Numbered from the stretch's first letter, positions 20,053-30,540 are shown. The stretch: DNA of 64,000 nucleotides from Thiomicrorhabdus indica (GCF_004293625.1 NZ_CP033040.1:1612001-1676000), one strand, 5' to 3'. The notes: generated by a model from the letters alone, not told the origin. Translations and numbers: made by a program.

Positions 20053-20110
20053 CCGACGACCAACCTAAGGGTTTTCGTTTATTTTTAAAATTCTGTTTTT
20101 ACAGAGCAAA

Positions 20111-20148
20111 AAGCCCAAGTTTACCGGCCGGTAAACCTGGGCTTTTTT
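20111..20148. terminator. terminator with ACCGGCCGGT at the stem centre
   Basis: An inverted repeat at 20113-20142 (GCCCA arms around GTTTACCGGCCGGTAAAC) with A run before and T run after. It can terminate the persulfide dioxygenase gene on plus and slyD on minus. Confidence 0.82.
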
Positions 20149-20211
20149 ATGGTTTTCTCTAACCTAGCAAAACTAGATGAATTTACTAAGATAAGAAATA
20201 CTTCAATATAT

Positions 20212-20637
20212 TTAGTGAACTTCTAACACTTCAACTTTATATTCCAAGTTTTGTCCAGCTAATGGGTGATTGCCATCCAAATAAACTTTGTCTTCTTTGA
20301 TGTCTGTAATTCGGAACAAAACAGGATTGCCATCTGGATCTTCCGTTTCCACGGCTGATCCAATTTCAATTTCCACAGAATCATCAAAATTATCTGGCCC
20401 AGCATACACAAGCAAATCGTCCAATACATCGCCATAGGCTTTTTCCGCAGGGATGGTGACTTTTGCCTCAAACCCAGGTTCTTCACCTTCCAAAAATTCT
20501 TCAAGGCCTGGAATAATCTCACCTTCACCTTGAATGTATACCACTGGCTCCCCACCAAAAGTTGAATCAAAAATTTCACCGGATTCATTACGTAATTCAT
20601 AATGAAAAGTCACGCGCGCGCCTTTTGTAATCTTCAT
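20212..20637 (-). CDS. slyD: FKBP-type peptidyl-prolyl isomerase SlyD
   Basis: A 141-residue FKBP with the SlyD layout: YELRNESGEIFDSTFGGEP, the inserted flap domain (residues 65-120), and the DGNHPLAGQNLEYKVEVLEV ending. The His/Cys-rich metal-binding tail of E. coli SlyD is absent, as in many other bacteria. It is a cytosolic folding helper. It is divergent from dnaQ. Confidence 0.88.
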   Translation of the reverse strand: MKITKGARVTFHYELRNESGEIFDSTFGGEPVVYIQGEGEIIPGLEEFLEGEEPGFEAKVTIPAEKAYGDVLDDLLVYAGPDNFDDSVEIEIGSAVETEDPDGNPVLFRITDIKEDKVYLDGNHPLAGQNLEYKVEVLEVH

Positions 20638-20688
20638 ACAGCTTATTCCTCAAATGCTTTAAAATAACGCGCAATATTTTAACCTGAA

Positions 20689-21399
20689 ATGGAAAACCGC
20701 ATGCGCCAAATATTTCTGGATACTGAGACAACCGGCTTCAACCCTCTTGAAGGGGATAGAATCATTGAAATTGGTGCAGTGGAGTTAATCAAACGTAAAC
20801 TGACGCAAAAAAATTACCATCAATATATAAACCCAGAAAGACCCATTCCAGCAGAAGCGACCGAAGTTCATGGTATTACCGATGAACGTGTTGCCAATGA
20901 GCCCAAGTTTGCAGAAATTGTTGACGCCTTTATGGAATATGTAGCGGGAGCTGAACTAATCATTCACAACGCTCCTTTTGATGTTGGCTTTATCAACCAT
21001 GAACTCTCTATGCTGCAACACAACCGGTGGGGGAAAATCGAAGATCACTGCACAATTACAGACTCGTTAAAACTGGCTCAAAAGCAGTACCCTGGGCAAC
21101 GGAATTCTTTGGATGCTCTTTGTAAGCGTCTATACATCGACAACACCGCACGTGTTTTTCACGGAGCTTTGCTTGACTCGGAAATCTTAGCTGATGTTTA
21201 TTTAGGAATGACAGGTGGTCAAGTTGATTTAGGCCTGAGTTTGGAATCCGGTCAATCCAATGAACCTAATATTGAATTGGGACAAATCCAAGCCCAGAGA
21301 AAACTCATTGTTCTGCCTGCCACAGATGATGAACTCGCATTACACCAGAAAAAACTTGAAGAGATTTCAAAGAAAAGTGGTAAAGAACTGCATTGGTAA
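20689..21399 (+). CDS. dnaQ: DNA polymerase III epsilon subunit (3'-5' proofreading exonuclease)
   Basis: A 236-residue DEDDh exonuclease: Exo I FLDTETTGFNP, Exo II IIHNAPFDVGF, and Exo III HGALLDSEILADVY. The C-terminal tail binds the polymerase alpha subunit. Either of two ATGs (20689 or 20701) may start translation. It faces rnhA tail-to-tail (convergent), whereas dnaQ and rnhA are head-to-head in E. coli. Confidence 0.95.
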   Translation: MENRMRQIFLDTETTGFNPLEGDRIIEIGAVELIKRKLTQKNYHQYINPERPIPAEATEVHGITDERVANEPKFAEIVDAFMEYVAGAELIIHNAPFDVGFINHELSMLQHNRWGKIEDHCTITDSLKLAQKQYPGQRNSLDALCKRLYIDNTARVFHGALLDSEILADVYLGMTGGQVDLGLSLESGQSNEPNIELGQIQAQRKLIVLPATDDELALHQKKLEEISKKSGKELHW

Positions 21400-21439
21400 A
21401 ACGCGATGGCAATCTTAAATCGGCATTCTTCCATTCAAT

Positions 21440-21910
21440 TCAATTTAATTGATCCATCGCTTGATTAGCGAGTTCATCAACACGTTCATTTTCTGGATGG
21501 CCGGAATGCCCTTTTACCCAACGCCACTCAACCTCATGCGGTGCAATCGCAGCATCCAACGCCTGCCATAGCTCTTTATTTTTCACAGGTTTATTCGCTG
21601 CCGTTTTCCAACCTTTTCGCTTCCAACCGTCAATCCAATGGGTAATCCCATTTTTCACATATTGCGAATCGGTAGTAATAATGACATAGCAGGGTTTTTT
21701 CAACGCTTCAAACGCCTTAATAGCCGCCGTCAATTCCATCTGGTTATTGGTGGTATCTTGCCTGCCACCATTCAATTCTTTGGTATGCTCACCAAAACGA
21801 AGCAACACACCCCAACCACCTGGCCCCGGATTCCCGCGACAGCCTCCATCAGTAAAAGCCTCTACTTGTGGTAATTCGGAGGAAACGGAATGTTGATTTG
21901 CAGATGCCAT
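21440..21910 (-). CDS. rnhA: ribonuclease HI
   Basis: A 156-residue RNase HI that degrades the RNA strand of RNA-DNA hybrids. Active-site acidic residues are seen in [38 protein letters not shown] and [18 protein letters not shown]. It lies 22 bp after the methyltransferase-like gene, as in the E. coli yafS-rnhA neighbourhood. Confidence 0.96.
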   Translation of the reverse strand: MASANQHSVSSELPQVEAFTDGGCRGNPGPGGWGVLLRFGEHTKELNGGRQDTTNNQMELTAAIKAFEALKKPCYVIITTDSQYVKNGITHWIDGWKRKGWKTAANKPVKNKELWQALDAAIAPHEVEWRWVKGHSGHPENERVDELANQAMDQLN

Positions 21911-21932
21911 AGCTTACCTTTGACTTAAAATT

Positions 21933-22742
21933 TTAGTGGCGTGAATCCCGATTGGAGACGGATGAACGTGATGCCAGTTTGCCGGTTACCGCTTTCCAAC
22001 GCGGCATTTGCCATTTCAGACCAACTAGCGTCGGGGAGTCTACGCGTTTTTTAGCGACCAAACAATAACTGTTGCCGATGGAAACCCCAAAAATCTTCAA
22101 TAATTTTTGAAACAGTCTAAACCCCGTTGAAATCCACTTAGCGGAAAAGGAAAGTTGGGAGTAATTGGCTTGCTGTCGGCTCACACCAATACTGGTGAAA
22201 TGCACAGATTGAATGTCATAACCCAAAACTTTCAGCCACTCTTTTATTTTCTTAGGGCTTTCCAAATTGACATGAACTCGTGAATCATTCTTGGAAATCC
22301 AAGGGGTTCGCCATCCTTGTGACCAACTTATATAACCGGCCGGTACAAAACCTGTAATCACTAAATGACCCTCTGGAATCAACATGGCATCTGCTTGTCG
22401 CAGCAGATAATGAGGATCTGCAGCAACTTCCAAAGTATGCGGTAAAACTAATACATCCACGCAGTCTTTTCCAATCGGCAGATAATCCAAGTCGGCTTGC
22501 ACCTTTTGAACTTCCAGAAAACTCACATCGGCCGGTGGCAATTTATAATCAACCAAAACTTTGTGATTCACGCGACTCGCACTACAAATATTTTCGTTGG
22601 AAATTCGTCCTAATTGCACCAAAAAAAAACCAAAAAGATTTGGTAAACAACGATTTAAAAGTTGAACCTCTTCTTGATAAAAACAACGGTTTTTTTCTTT
22701 CTGGAACCACTCAATTAAATATTCTTGAAAGCCAGAGCTCAT
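21933..22742 (-). CDS. YafS-like class I methyltransferase domain protein
   Basis: A 269-residue protein read from the ATG at 22742 with GGAGG upstream. It resembles the methyltransferase type 11 proteins (YafS) that sit between rnhA and gloB. The post-motif LPIGKDCVDVLVLPHTLEVAADPHYLLRQADAMLIPEG is typical. The classical glycine-rich SAM loop near the N-terminus (LVQLGRIS) is degenerate, so activity is uncertain. It carries the palindrome at 22335-22344 (encoding PAG) and a near-match at 22527. Confidence 0.78.
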   Translation of the reverse strand: MSSGFQEYLIEWFQKEKNRCFYQEEVQLLNRCLPNLFGFFLVQLGRISNENICSASRVNHKVLVDYKLPPADVSFLEVQKVQADLDYLPIGKDCVDVLVLPHTLEVAADPHYLLRQADAMLIPEGHLVITGFVPAGYISWSQGWRTPWISKNDSRVHVNLESPKKIKEWLKVLGYDIQSVHFTSIGVSRQQANYSQLSFSAKWISTGFRLFQKLLKIFGVSIGNSYCLVAKKRVDSPTLVGLKWQMPRWKAVTGKLASRSSVSNRDSRH

Positions 22743-22907
22743 AGTTCTCCTCCGTCGCAAAAGGCATTTGCGTATTTAATCGATTATTTATAGGTTTTGC
22801 CTGTGAAGCGAACAGTGCAGTTTGATAGTATAACCAACCAAATTGATTCGTGTAGGTTCGTGTCTAAACGCGACAAACTCACAATAATTTCAAAGAAGGT
22901 AAACTCT

Positions 22908-23729
22908 ATGGACACCATTCAAACATTTGGCATCCCAGCATTAATCAGCACCTATGAAAACTATATCTGGGCTCTCGTAAAACACGATAAATGTTGGATT
23001 ATCGACCCAGGTGAAGCCGAGCCAGTTTTGAAATTTTTAACAGATCGTGGTCTCTCTCTGCAAGGCATTTTAATTACTCATCGTCATGGAGATCACATTA
23101 ACGGTGTTGCTGAACTCAAGCAAGCGTTTACGAATATCATTATTTATGGACCTGAAAAAACGCCTTTTCCATTAATAGAAAATCGCCTAAAAGAAGGTGA
23201 TAAGGTGACAATTTTTGAGAACTACCCGCTACATGTTCTTGAAACGCCTGGACATACCGAAGATCACATTAGCTTCTACAATAACCAACATCTGTTTTGT
23301 GGTGATACCTTATTCAATGCTGGTTGCGGAAGAATTTTAGGTGGCACACCCGAAGAATATGCCAACTCGATTATGAAAATTAACCATTTGCCAGACCAAC
23401 TTGATTTTTTTTGCGCGCATGAATATACGTCGGATAATCTCAAATTCGCTCGTTTATTTGATCCAGAAAACAACGAGTTAAAAAAACGGGCTCAACAATT
23501 TAATACGGATTACCCAAACCGTATTATTGACGCTGCCCCTTCAACACTTCAAGAAGAAAAACAAACCAATCCTTTTATGCGTTTTCACCAAGGCGCAGTT
23601 CGTGCCAAACTCGAAGCTCATCTGAAAAAAACGGACACTGGCACGTCCTCTCTCGCGGAATTATTCAACACATTGAGAGGGTTAAAAGATGAATTTGACC
23701 AAACAGGTGAATTTACATTACTTTCTTAA
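22908..23729 (+). CDS. gloB: hydroxyacylglutathione hydrolase (glyoxalase II)
   Basis: A 273-residue MBL-fold enzyme that hydrolyses S-lactoylglutathione. It is read from the ATG at 22908 (MDTIQTFGIPAL); the frame is open 37 codons further upstream without similarity. Metal ligands are in THRHGDHINGV, TPGHTEDHISF, CGDTLFNAGCGR and CAHEYTSDNLKFA. The C-terminal HAGH domain is present. It is divergent from the YafS-like gene and followed by mltD, matching the gammaproteobacterial cluster. Confidence 0.93.
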   Translation: MDTIQTFGIPALISTYENYIWALVKHDKCWIIDPGEAEPVLKFLTDRGLSLQGILITHRHGDHINGVAELKQAFTNIIIYGPEKTPFPLIENRLKEGDKVTIFENYPLHVLETPGHTEDHISFYNNQHLFCGDTLFNAGCGRILGGTPEEYANSIMKINHLPDQLDFFCAHEYTSDNLKFARLFDPENNELKKRAQQFNTDYPNRIIDAAPSTLQEEKQTNPFMRFHQGAVRAKLEAHLKKTDTGTSSLAELFNTLRGLKDEFDQTGEFTLLS

Positions 23730-23967
23730 CCAAGCTAACAGATAGAATCAATAGATGGGTATTGCATGGAAAATCATTGCGTTTACCTATTTTACCGGCC
23801 GGTATCGTTCAAAATTTCCCACAAAGCCTGACAGAATCATTAGAATGGATGCTAATTTAAACTTCAACGCATCTGAAGTCATCAACGTCCCAGATGTTTT
23901 ATGGATTAATTTGAGTTTATCAATCATTACGTCTCGATTTATAAACTCGACGGTCTTTTAAAATCTT
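23730..23967. other. gap between gloB and mltD
   Basis: 238 bp with no convincing gene. It contains an exact ACCGGCCGGT palindrome at 23794-23803 flanked by TTT and ATC. A 68-codon open frame here shows no protein-like features. Confidence 0.6.
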
Positions 23968-25881
23968 ATGCACAATTCATTTCCAGCTTTAACGATACCA
24001 CGTCATTCAAATCCGCTGAAACGCGCCATTTTAATGACTGGATTATTCAGCTCTTTAATCTTGACGCAAGGGTGTAGTTCTCTAACCTCTACGGCACCGG
24101 AGACGGGCAAAGCCCAATACAGCACAGCAATCAATTCTGCTCAAACACAACTCATTGCTCAAAAGCCCCTTAATCCTCCTCGCGTGACTGAAACGACAAT
24201 CAGCAAACAAGAAATTGTGCAGGAACATTACGATATCGTTTGGCCTGAAATCACACCTCACTTCAATCTTGCCAAACAACACATGGGAAAATATGATCGC
24301 TTAATTGAGTTTTATCAAAAACGTAAAAAACATTTAGAAGCAAGTTTTTCTCGCTCAGAACCGTATTTTTTCTACATCAAAAACCAAGTCGCCAGTCGAA
24401 ATATGCCAATGGAAATTGCCTTGCTTCCAGTAGTGGAAAGTGGCTTTATCCCCCGAGCACGCTCGCATAAAAAAGCAGTAGGACTTTGGCAATTCATACC
24501 CAGTACTGGCAAAATGTATGGATTAGAACAGAACTGGTGGTTTGATGGCCGAAGTGATCTTGTCAAAAGCACCAAAGCTGCACTCGATTTCTTACAAGAC
24601 CTTTACAAGCAAAATGATGGTGACTGGCTGTTAGCACTGGCATCTTATAATGCTGGTTACGGTGCCGTTTTAAGAGCTCAAAAACGCTATCGCAAAAAAC
24701 ATCCTCAAACGTCTAAAGATGCACACTTGGATTTCTGGCAACTACAGCCCTTTTTGCCGAAAGAAACTGCACGCTATGTTCCAAAACTTCTAGCCACTGC
24801 ACATCTTCTAGAATACGCAGATACCTATGGCATCGAAGTCTATCCGGTCGACAATAATGCCCATTTTGAAATTGTCCATTTAAATAAACAAGTTTCACTG
24901 AATGCGATCGCTAGTGTTTTGGAAATTTCTAAAGACACCTTACTGGATTTAAACCCAGGATATAGACGAGCAGCTACGCCACCGTTGCAGAACCAAGACA
25001 AGCACCATCTGTTACTGCCTATTGATCAAGCGCAAACTTTCAAACAACTGTTTGCAGAAAACCCAGAAAAATTCACCGTTCAATGGCAACGTCACAAGGT
25101 TAAATCAGGGGATTACCTCGGAAAAATTGCCAATCAATACGGCACGCGAGTTGCGGCAATCAAACAATTAAATCATCTACGAAATTCCAATATTCGGGTG
25201 AATCAGACGTTGCTGATTCCCATTGCAAGTTCGACCTCAAATAAAAAAGATGACACGAAAACTCATAATAAAAACACCAAGCCGACAACAACCGTTGTAA
25301 AAGCCTCCGAAATCAACAGCAAGAAAACATCCCTAATGCTTGCCTCTGCGGATGCTTCAAGCCACGCTGGAGAATTTATCAATTACACTGTTAAAAACGG
25401 TGATTCACTCTGGAAAATTGCCAACAATTTTTCTGTTTCAGTCAAGGACTTAAAGACTTGGAATAACTTATCCAAAGAGACTCTTCGCCAAAATCAAACA
25501 TTGAAAATTGCTCAAATAAAAACTTTACCGGCCGGTAAGTCTTCAAAAAAACAAAACACTTTCCGTGTAAAGAAGAGCTATAAAATTCAAAATGGCGACG
25601 TGTTATCGGTAATAGCTGAAGATTTTGGGGTGAGTGTTTCTCAAATTAAGAAATGGAATTCACTCACTTCAAACACGATTCGTCCCGGCCAAACGCTGAG
25701 CATTTGGCAAGGCCCAGATATGAGCAAGCATAAAGAGTATAAAGTGAAAAATGGCGACAACCTCTGGCTAATTGCCAAAAATCACAAGCTGAGCACCCGA
25801 ATTCTAGCAAGGTATAATTCGATTTCAATAAACACCACTCTTCGTCCTGGACAAGTTTTAAAAATCCCTTTTAAAATCTAG
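23968..25881 (+). CDS. mltD: membrane-bound lytic murein transglycosylase D with LysM repeats
   Basis: A 637-residue lipoprotein (lipobox LTQGC, Cys36). The SLT domain at about residues 140-260 has the catalytic Glu in LLPVVESGFIPRARS followed by GLWQFIPSTGKMYGL and LASYNAGYG. Four LysM-type repeats follow (around 370, 470, 530 and 585), each built on NGDxLWxIAxxxxxS and a closing LRPGQ-L-KI. It cleaves peptidoglycan glycan strands to anhydro ends. A low-complexity linker separates the first and second LysM. The palindrome at 25527-25536 encodes LPAG in the linker between the second and third LysM. Confidence 0.93.
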   Translation: MHNSFPALTIPRHSNPLKRAILMTGLFSSLILTQGCSSLTSTAPETGKAQYSTAINSAQTQLIAQKPLNPPRVTETTISKQEIVQEHYDIVWPEITPHFNLAKQHMGKYDRLIEFYQKRKKHLEASFSRSEPYFFYIKNQVASRNMPMEIALLPVVESGFIPRARSHKKAVGLWQFIPSTGKMYGLEQNWWFDGRSDLVKSTKAALDFLQDLYKQNDGDWLLALASYNAGYGAVLRAQKRYRKKHPQTSKDAHLDFWQLQPFLPKETARYVPKLLATAHLLEYADTYGIEVYPVDNNAHFEIVHLNKQVSLNAIASVLEISKDTLLDLNPGYRRAATPPLQNQDKHHLLLPIDQAQTFKQLFAENPEKFTVQWQRHKVKSGDYLGKIANQYGTRVAAIKQLNHLRNSNIRVNQTLLIPIASSTSNKKDDTKTHNKNTKPTTTVVKASEINSKKTSLMLASADASSHAGEFINYTVKNGDSLWKIANNFSVSVKDLKTWNNLSKETLRQNQTLKIAQIKTLPAGKSSKKQNTFRVKKSYKIQNGDVLSVIAEDFGVSVSQIKKWNSLTSNTIRPGQTLSIWQGPDMSKHKEYKVKNGDNLWLIAKNHKLSTRILARYNSISINTTLRPGQVLKIPFKI

Positions 25882-25956
25882 CACTAGCGGATAACAGCCT
25901 CATTCAAATTATTGGGGCTTCCATACGAAGAGGCAAAGCAAAAGAATCTAGACTCT

Positions 25957-27939
25957 ATGAATAGACACTCTATTACCTCTCCAATTCCAACTCGAACGCC
26001 TCACTTTCAGGTTACTTTTCTTGGATTGCTGCTTTCGCTATTCATTCTTATCAGCTTTATCCCAAGTCAAGCACATGCAAAGCTCACAAATCAGCAACAA
26101 GATTTCCTTGATGCTTGGGAAGCAATCAAAAAAAATGACCGCCCTGCAATCGCCAAATATAAAAAACGCTTAAAAGGTTATCCATTACTCAGTTACATTC
26201 AATATCACGACTATCGAAGAAACATAAATAAAACACCTGACACACTTATTCTAGAATTCTTAAACGAAAATCCGAATTATCTCGGCACTTACCTGCGAAA
26301 TCGTTGGCTAAAAAAATTAGCAAGCCAAAAAAAGTGGAAAACTTTTTTAACCCACTACCAACCTGCAAAATCCATTGACCTTCAATGCCACCACACCAAT
26401 GCACTTATCGAACGCAACCAAGGTTCAGATCGAAAAACTGCCTTGAGCCAAGCAAAAACGCTTTGGAAATCTCACGCAAAACTTCCAAAAGCGTGTTACC
26501 CGATTGATAATTGGTTGAGAAATAATAAATATCTAACCGCAGAAATTGTTTGGCAACGAATCGATTTAGCCATACAAAAACGTCAATTTTCACGGGCGAG
26601 AACCTTGATGAAAGACTTGTCTAAAAAAGACCAGTCCATGGTAAAACAATGGATTCGCATTGTCCGAAAACCTTCTCTGATTAAAAAACCATTAGACAAA
26701 AAATTAAGTCCTTATGTCGCAAGCCGTGCTTTTGTTCAAGCTGCTAAAAAGCTGGCATCCAAAGACCCTGTTTTAGCCAAAAAACTTTTAGATCAATACC
26801 AAAAAAATTACCATTTAAGTAAAACGCAAATTCTAGATTTAGAGCGTCGTATTGCGTTACGTGCTGCCTACAAATATAAACCGGCTTCCGAAGAGCTTTT
26901 AAATCTTGTTAATACCCAAGGCGATAAAACTGAAGAAACGCTACGCTGGCAAGCTCAAATTGCATTAAAAAAATCGAATTGGCTAGACTTAATGGACGCA
27001 ATTAATCTTATGCCAAAAGAAATGCAGCAGAAAACGAAATGGCAATATTGGAAAGCGCGCGCATTTGAACAAACCAAACAAAACGATCAGGCACAGAAAA
27101 TCTATCGTCAACTTGCCAAAAAACGAGACTACTATGGTTTCTTGTCCGCAGATAAAGCGAAATTACCTTACCGCTTCAACCCTAAACCCGTTAGTAAGCT
27201 AAACCATGCACAGCTAATAAAAAAATATCCTGCATTGCAGCGTATCAAGGAATTGCTAGCAGTGGACTGGCCTAAAAGCAGTCGTTCCGAGTGGCACCAT
27301 CTTCTTAAAGAAGCGGATGAAAACGATTTAACAGCCATTGCAGTCATGGCAAGCGAATGGCGCCAACACCCTCAGGCCATTCGCTCACTTGCCGTTGCGA
27401 AACAGTGGGATCAATTGGACCTACGTTTTCCAACCCCTCATAAAGAGCCAGTAATGCTGAATGCGGAAAAGAATAAAATCGACCCAGCATGGATTTATGG
27501 AATTATTCGCCGTGAAAGTGCTTTTAACCCAGAAACACGCTCTTCTGCCGGTGCCGTCGGATTAATGCAACTTATGCCTAAAACAGCTAAATACATTGGC
27601 CAACAAATTGGCGTCAAACAAACAAGCTGGAAACACCTGACCTCAGCAAAAAACAATATCGAACTAGGTAGCGCCTATATGGCTTATCTATCAGAAAGGT
27701 ATCAAGGAAATATAGTGTTAGCGACTGCGGCATATAATGCAGGTTCTCATCGAGTTAAACGATGGACAAAGGGACAGAAAAACTTTCCGGCAGACCAATG
27801 GGTCGATACCATTACATTTAGTGAAACACGTGCCTACGTTAAAGCCGTATTGGAATATACAACTATTTTCAAATCGCGTTTAAATGGCAACTACGACCGT
27901 TTGCGCGATATTATGCCAACAATTAGCGAATCAAAATAA
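25957..27939 (+). CDS. soluble lytic murein transglycosylase (Slt70-like)
   Basis: A 660-residue periplasmic enzyme. It starts at the ATG at 25957; the signal peptide ends SQAHA. A long superhelical alpha-helical domain is followed by an SLT domain near the C-terminus with IRRESAFNPETRSSAGAVGLMQLMP (catalytic Glu) and ATAAYNAGSHRVKRW. It releases anhydromuropeptides, the substrates that AmpD recycles. It lies 75 bp after mltD on the same strand, so it is probably co-transcribed. Confidence 0.9.
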   Translation: MNRHSITSPIPTRTPHFQVTFLGLLLSLFILISFIPSQAHAKLTNQQQDFLDAWEAIKKNDRPAIAKYKKRLKGYPLLSYIQYHDYRRNINKTPDTLILEFLNENPNYLGTYLRNRWLKKLASQKKWKTFLTHYQPAKSIDLQCHHTNALIERNQGSDRKTALSQAKTLWKSHAKLPKACYPIDNWLRNNKYLTAEIVWQRIDLAIQKRQFSRARTLMKDLSKKDQSMVKQWIRIVRKPSLIKKPLDKKLSPYVASRAFVQAAKKLASKDPVLAKKLLDQYQKNYHLSKTQILDLERRIALRAAYKYKPASEELLNLVNTQGDKTEETLRWQAQIALKKSNWLDLMDAINLMPKEMQQKTKWQYWKARAFEQTKQNDQAQKIYRQLAKKRDYYGFLSADKAKLPYRFNPKPVSKLNHAQLIKKYPALQRIKELLAVDWPKSSRSEWHHLLKEADENDLTAIAVMASEWRQHPQAIRSLAVAKQWDQLDLRFPTPHKEPVMLNAEKNKIDPAWIYGIIRRESAFNPETRSSAGAVGLMQLMPKTAKYIGQQIGVKQTSWKHLTSAKNNIELGSAYMAYLSERYQGNIVLATAAYNAGSHRVKRWTKGQKNFPADQWVDTITFSETRAYVKAVLEYTTIFKSRLNGNYDRLRDIMPTISESK

Positions 27940-28414
27940 CCCACAAAAGAGCAAGCCTTTATTTGTAACGACCAATCACTCTCCTCTCCCGCCACTATAA
28001 TTAAGTTAAAATACGTACTGAATACGTAATCCAAACTTTTAAGACAAAAAAAACCCCAGCACTTCGGCTAGGGTTCAAATCATTATCTCATTAGAAATAA
28101 TCAGAGGAGGATACTCATGAAGAAACATGAATAAATTTATTTTATATAATCAAAAAACGGAATGCAAGTATAAAATTAAATTTTTATGACACTATAAGCT
28201 GAAAACCAAGTGCGCAATCCTTTTTAACTCCCCTCTAACCCTTTGAAATATCATTTAATTCACAGAATCTCAATACTTAAAGATAAAATATATTGCATAA
28301 ACAGATGCATTTCCAGCGCTTAGATTCAGGAAAAACTATTGCCTTAATAGACTTTAACTATAAATTAATCTTATCAAAGAAGACCTGTAAAACTTTACCG
28401 GCCGGTAACATTCA
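27940..28414. other. gap with a hairpin, strong SD and five-codon mini-ORF
   Basis: 475 bp without a normal gene between slt and cysS. At 28045-28075 there is an A run followed by a CCCCAGC/GCTAGGG hairpin that on the minus strand reads as an intrinsic terminator (T run). On plus, an ATTAT/AATAAT inverted repeat, the strong SD GAGGAGG, and the tiny ORF MKKHE (28117-28134) follow. A TACGTA inverted repeat lies at 28011-28027. The rest is A+T-rich, with the palindrome at 28397-28406. Confidence 0.5.
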
Positions 28415-29782
28415 TTAAATTTGTCGCCAAGTCGTGCCGTCTGCCGAATCTAATAATTCAATACCTTGCTCTTTTAAATGATCACGAATTTCATCAGAAC
28501 GAGCAAAATCTTTATTCGCACGCGCTTGTTTACGTTCTTCAATGAATGCTTCGATTTGAGCCTCGTCTAATTCTGAATTAGACGGTTGTGACTGAAAGAA
28601 TGTTTCAATGTCTTGCTCCAACAGACCGATTTGATTCGACAGCTTGACCAACAATCCGGCAAGCCCTGTATCTCGGGTTTTATTCACCTCTTTGGCCAAT
28701 TCAAATAATACGGCAAAGGCTTTGGGCGTATTGAAATCATCATTCATGACTTCAACAAATTCTTTTTCAAATTTTGTCCCAGTGGCTGCTTGACCAATCT
28801 CAACCCCCTGTAAAGCTGAATACAAGCGAGCGACACTTGCTTTGGCGACTTCCAAATTCTCTTCAGTGTAGTTCACAGGGCTTCGGTAGTGTGATGCAAG
28901 CAAGAAATAACGAATCACTTCTGGATGATAAATTTTTAACACTTCGCGGATCGTAAAGAAGTTATTTAAAGACTTCGACATCTTTTCATCATCAATTCGA
29001 ACAAACCCACAATGCATCCATGTATTCACATAATGTTCACCAGTGGCACACTCTGATTGCGCAATTTCATTGTCATGATGCGGAAAGGTCAAATCCATAC
29101 CACCGCCATGAATATCAAAATGATTCCCTAAACATTTAGTCGACATAGCAGAACATTCAATATGCCATCCAGGACGACCATTCCCCCAACTTGAATCCCA
29201 TGCTGGCTCATCAGCTTTGGACGCTTTCCATAAAACAAAATCCATGGGATCTTGTTTAACAGTATTCACTTCAACACGTGAACCGGCCTCAAGTTCATCT
29301 AAATGTTTGCCAGAGAGGCGACCATAGTTTTCAAACGCTTTAACTTTGAAATACACATCTCCATTGCTCGCCGGATAAGCAAACCCCTTATCAATCAAAC
29401 TACCAATCATGCCTTTGATTTCATCCATATGCTCGGTCGCTTTGGGTTCCATATCTGGACGCAACACATTCATTGCCGTTTCATCAGCATGCATCTCTTT
29501 AATCATTCGTTCTGTCAGAGACTGGATCGATTCATTATTTTCCAAGGCTCTTTTAATGATTTTGTCGTCAATATCAGTAATATTTCGAACATACTTAACT
29601 TCATAACCGAGCGCACGAAGATGCCTAACCACCGTGTCAAAAACTACCATGACACGTGCATGACCAATGTGGCATAAGTCATACACTGTGACCCCACAGA
29701 CATAAATCCCCACTTGGTTTTCATGAATAGGTTTAAAGACTTCTTTTTGGCGACTTTCGGTATTAAAGATTTGTAAGCTCAT
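28415..29782 (-). CDS. cysS: cysteinyl-tRNA synthetase
   Basis: A 455-residue class I aminoacyl-tRNA synthetase. A zinc-binding cysteine lies in [11 protein letters not shown], the HIGH motif in CHIGHARV, further zinc ligands in WHIECSAMS and [11 protein letters not shown], and KMSKS in [12 protein letters not shown]. Length matches the family. It is divergent from ppiA, as in many gammaproteobacteria. Confidence 0.97.
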   Translation of the reverse strand: MSLQIFNTESRQKEVFKPIHENQVGIYVCGVTVYDLCHIGHARVMVVFDTVVRHLRALGYEVKYVRNITDIDDKIIKRALENNESIQSLTERMIKEMHADETAMNVLRPDMEPKATEHMDEIKGMIGSLIDKGFAYPASNGDVYFKVKAFENYGRLSGKHLDELEAGSRVEVNTVKQDPMDFVLWKASKADEPAWDSSWGNGRPGWHIECSAMSTKCLGNHFDIHGGGMDLTFPHHDNEIAQSECATGEHYVNTWMHCGFVRIDDEKMSKSLNNFFTIREVLKIYHPEVIRYFLLASHYRSPVNYTEENLEVAKASVARLYSALQGVEIGQAATGTKFEKEFVEVMNDDFNTPKAFAVLFELAKEVNKTRDTGLAGLLVKLSNQIGLLEQDIETFFQSQPSNSELDEAQIEAFIEERKQARANKDFARSDEIRDHLKEQGIELLDSADGTTWRQI

Positions 29783-29952
29783 TGCTTGCCCTACATTTAA
29801 TGACGGTTAAAATTCAATGACTCAATGACAGCCAAAAGACTTTTCAAAAGAAAATTTTTGGTGTGAATTCGCTGAAACTATGGCTCATTAGAGTCTAGAT
29901 GTTAGAATGCCCGATATTGTATAACAACTCCCATTTTAGTTCGGAGGGAATC

Positions 29953-30540
29953 ATGAAAAGACGCCACTTTTTAAAACTGAAACTTGGACTCGCAGCAGGT
30001 CTATTATCTATTGCTACATTTGCCCAAGCTGCTGAAAACCCAAAAGTTCTAATAAACACCTCTGAAGGTGCAATTATGCTGGAACTTTACCCTGAAAAAG
30101 CGCCGAAAACGGTTGAAAACTTTCTTGGCTATGTCAATGATCGTTTTTACGACGGCACAATTTTTCACCGTGTGATTGGTAACTTTATGATTCAAGGCGG
30201 TGGCTTTGATGAAAAAATGAATAAAAAACTGACGAAGGCACCCATTTTAAATGAAGCTGACAATGGCCTTCGTAATCGCATTGGAACCATCGCAATGGCT
30301 CGTACTAATGATCCGCATTCAGCCACCGCACAATTTTTTATTAACGTGTCTCAAAATACTTTCCTTGACCATAAAGAAAAATCTTCATCACAAGCTTGGG
30401 GATATACCGTATTTGGAAAAGTCATTAAAGGCATGAGTGTGGTAAATAAAATTCGCCAGACCCGTACTGGATTCAAAAATGGTATGGCAGATGTACCGAC
30501 CCAAACAATTAAAATTTTAAAAGTTCGTCAAGTTAATTAA
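29953..30540 (+). CDS. ppiA: periplasmic cyclophilin-type peptidyl-prolyl isomerase
   Basis: 195 residues from the ATG at 29953, which has GGAGGG upstream. The signal peptide ends TFAQA. Cyclophilin core: TIFHRVIGNFMIQGGGF, ARTNDPHSATAQFFINV and WGYTVFGKVIKGM. It accelerates proline isomerisation of exported proteins. It lies 10 bp before ppiB. Confidence 0.9.
   Translation: MKRRHFLKLKLGLAAGLLSIATFAQAAENPKVLINTSEGAIMLELYPEKAPKTVENFLGYVNDRFYDGTIFHRVIGNFMIQGGGFDEKMNKKLTKAPILNEADNGLRNRIGTIAMARTNDPHSATAQFFINVSQNTFLDHKEKSSSQAWGYTVFGKVIKGMSVVNKIRQTRTGFKNGMADVPTQTIKILKVRQVN

Noticed and set aside
23755-23961. 68-codon ORF between gloB and mltD
   Set aside because: It crosses the palindrome and has no protein-like pattern or ribosome binding site.
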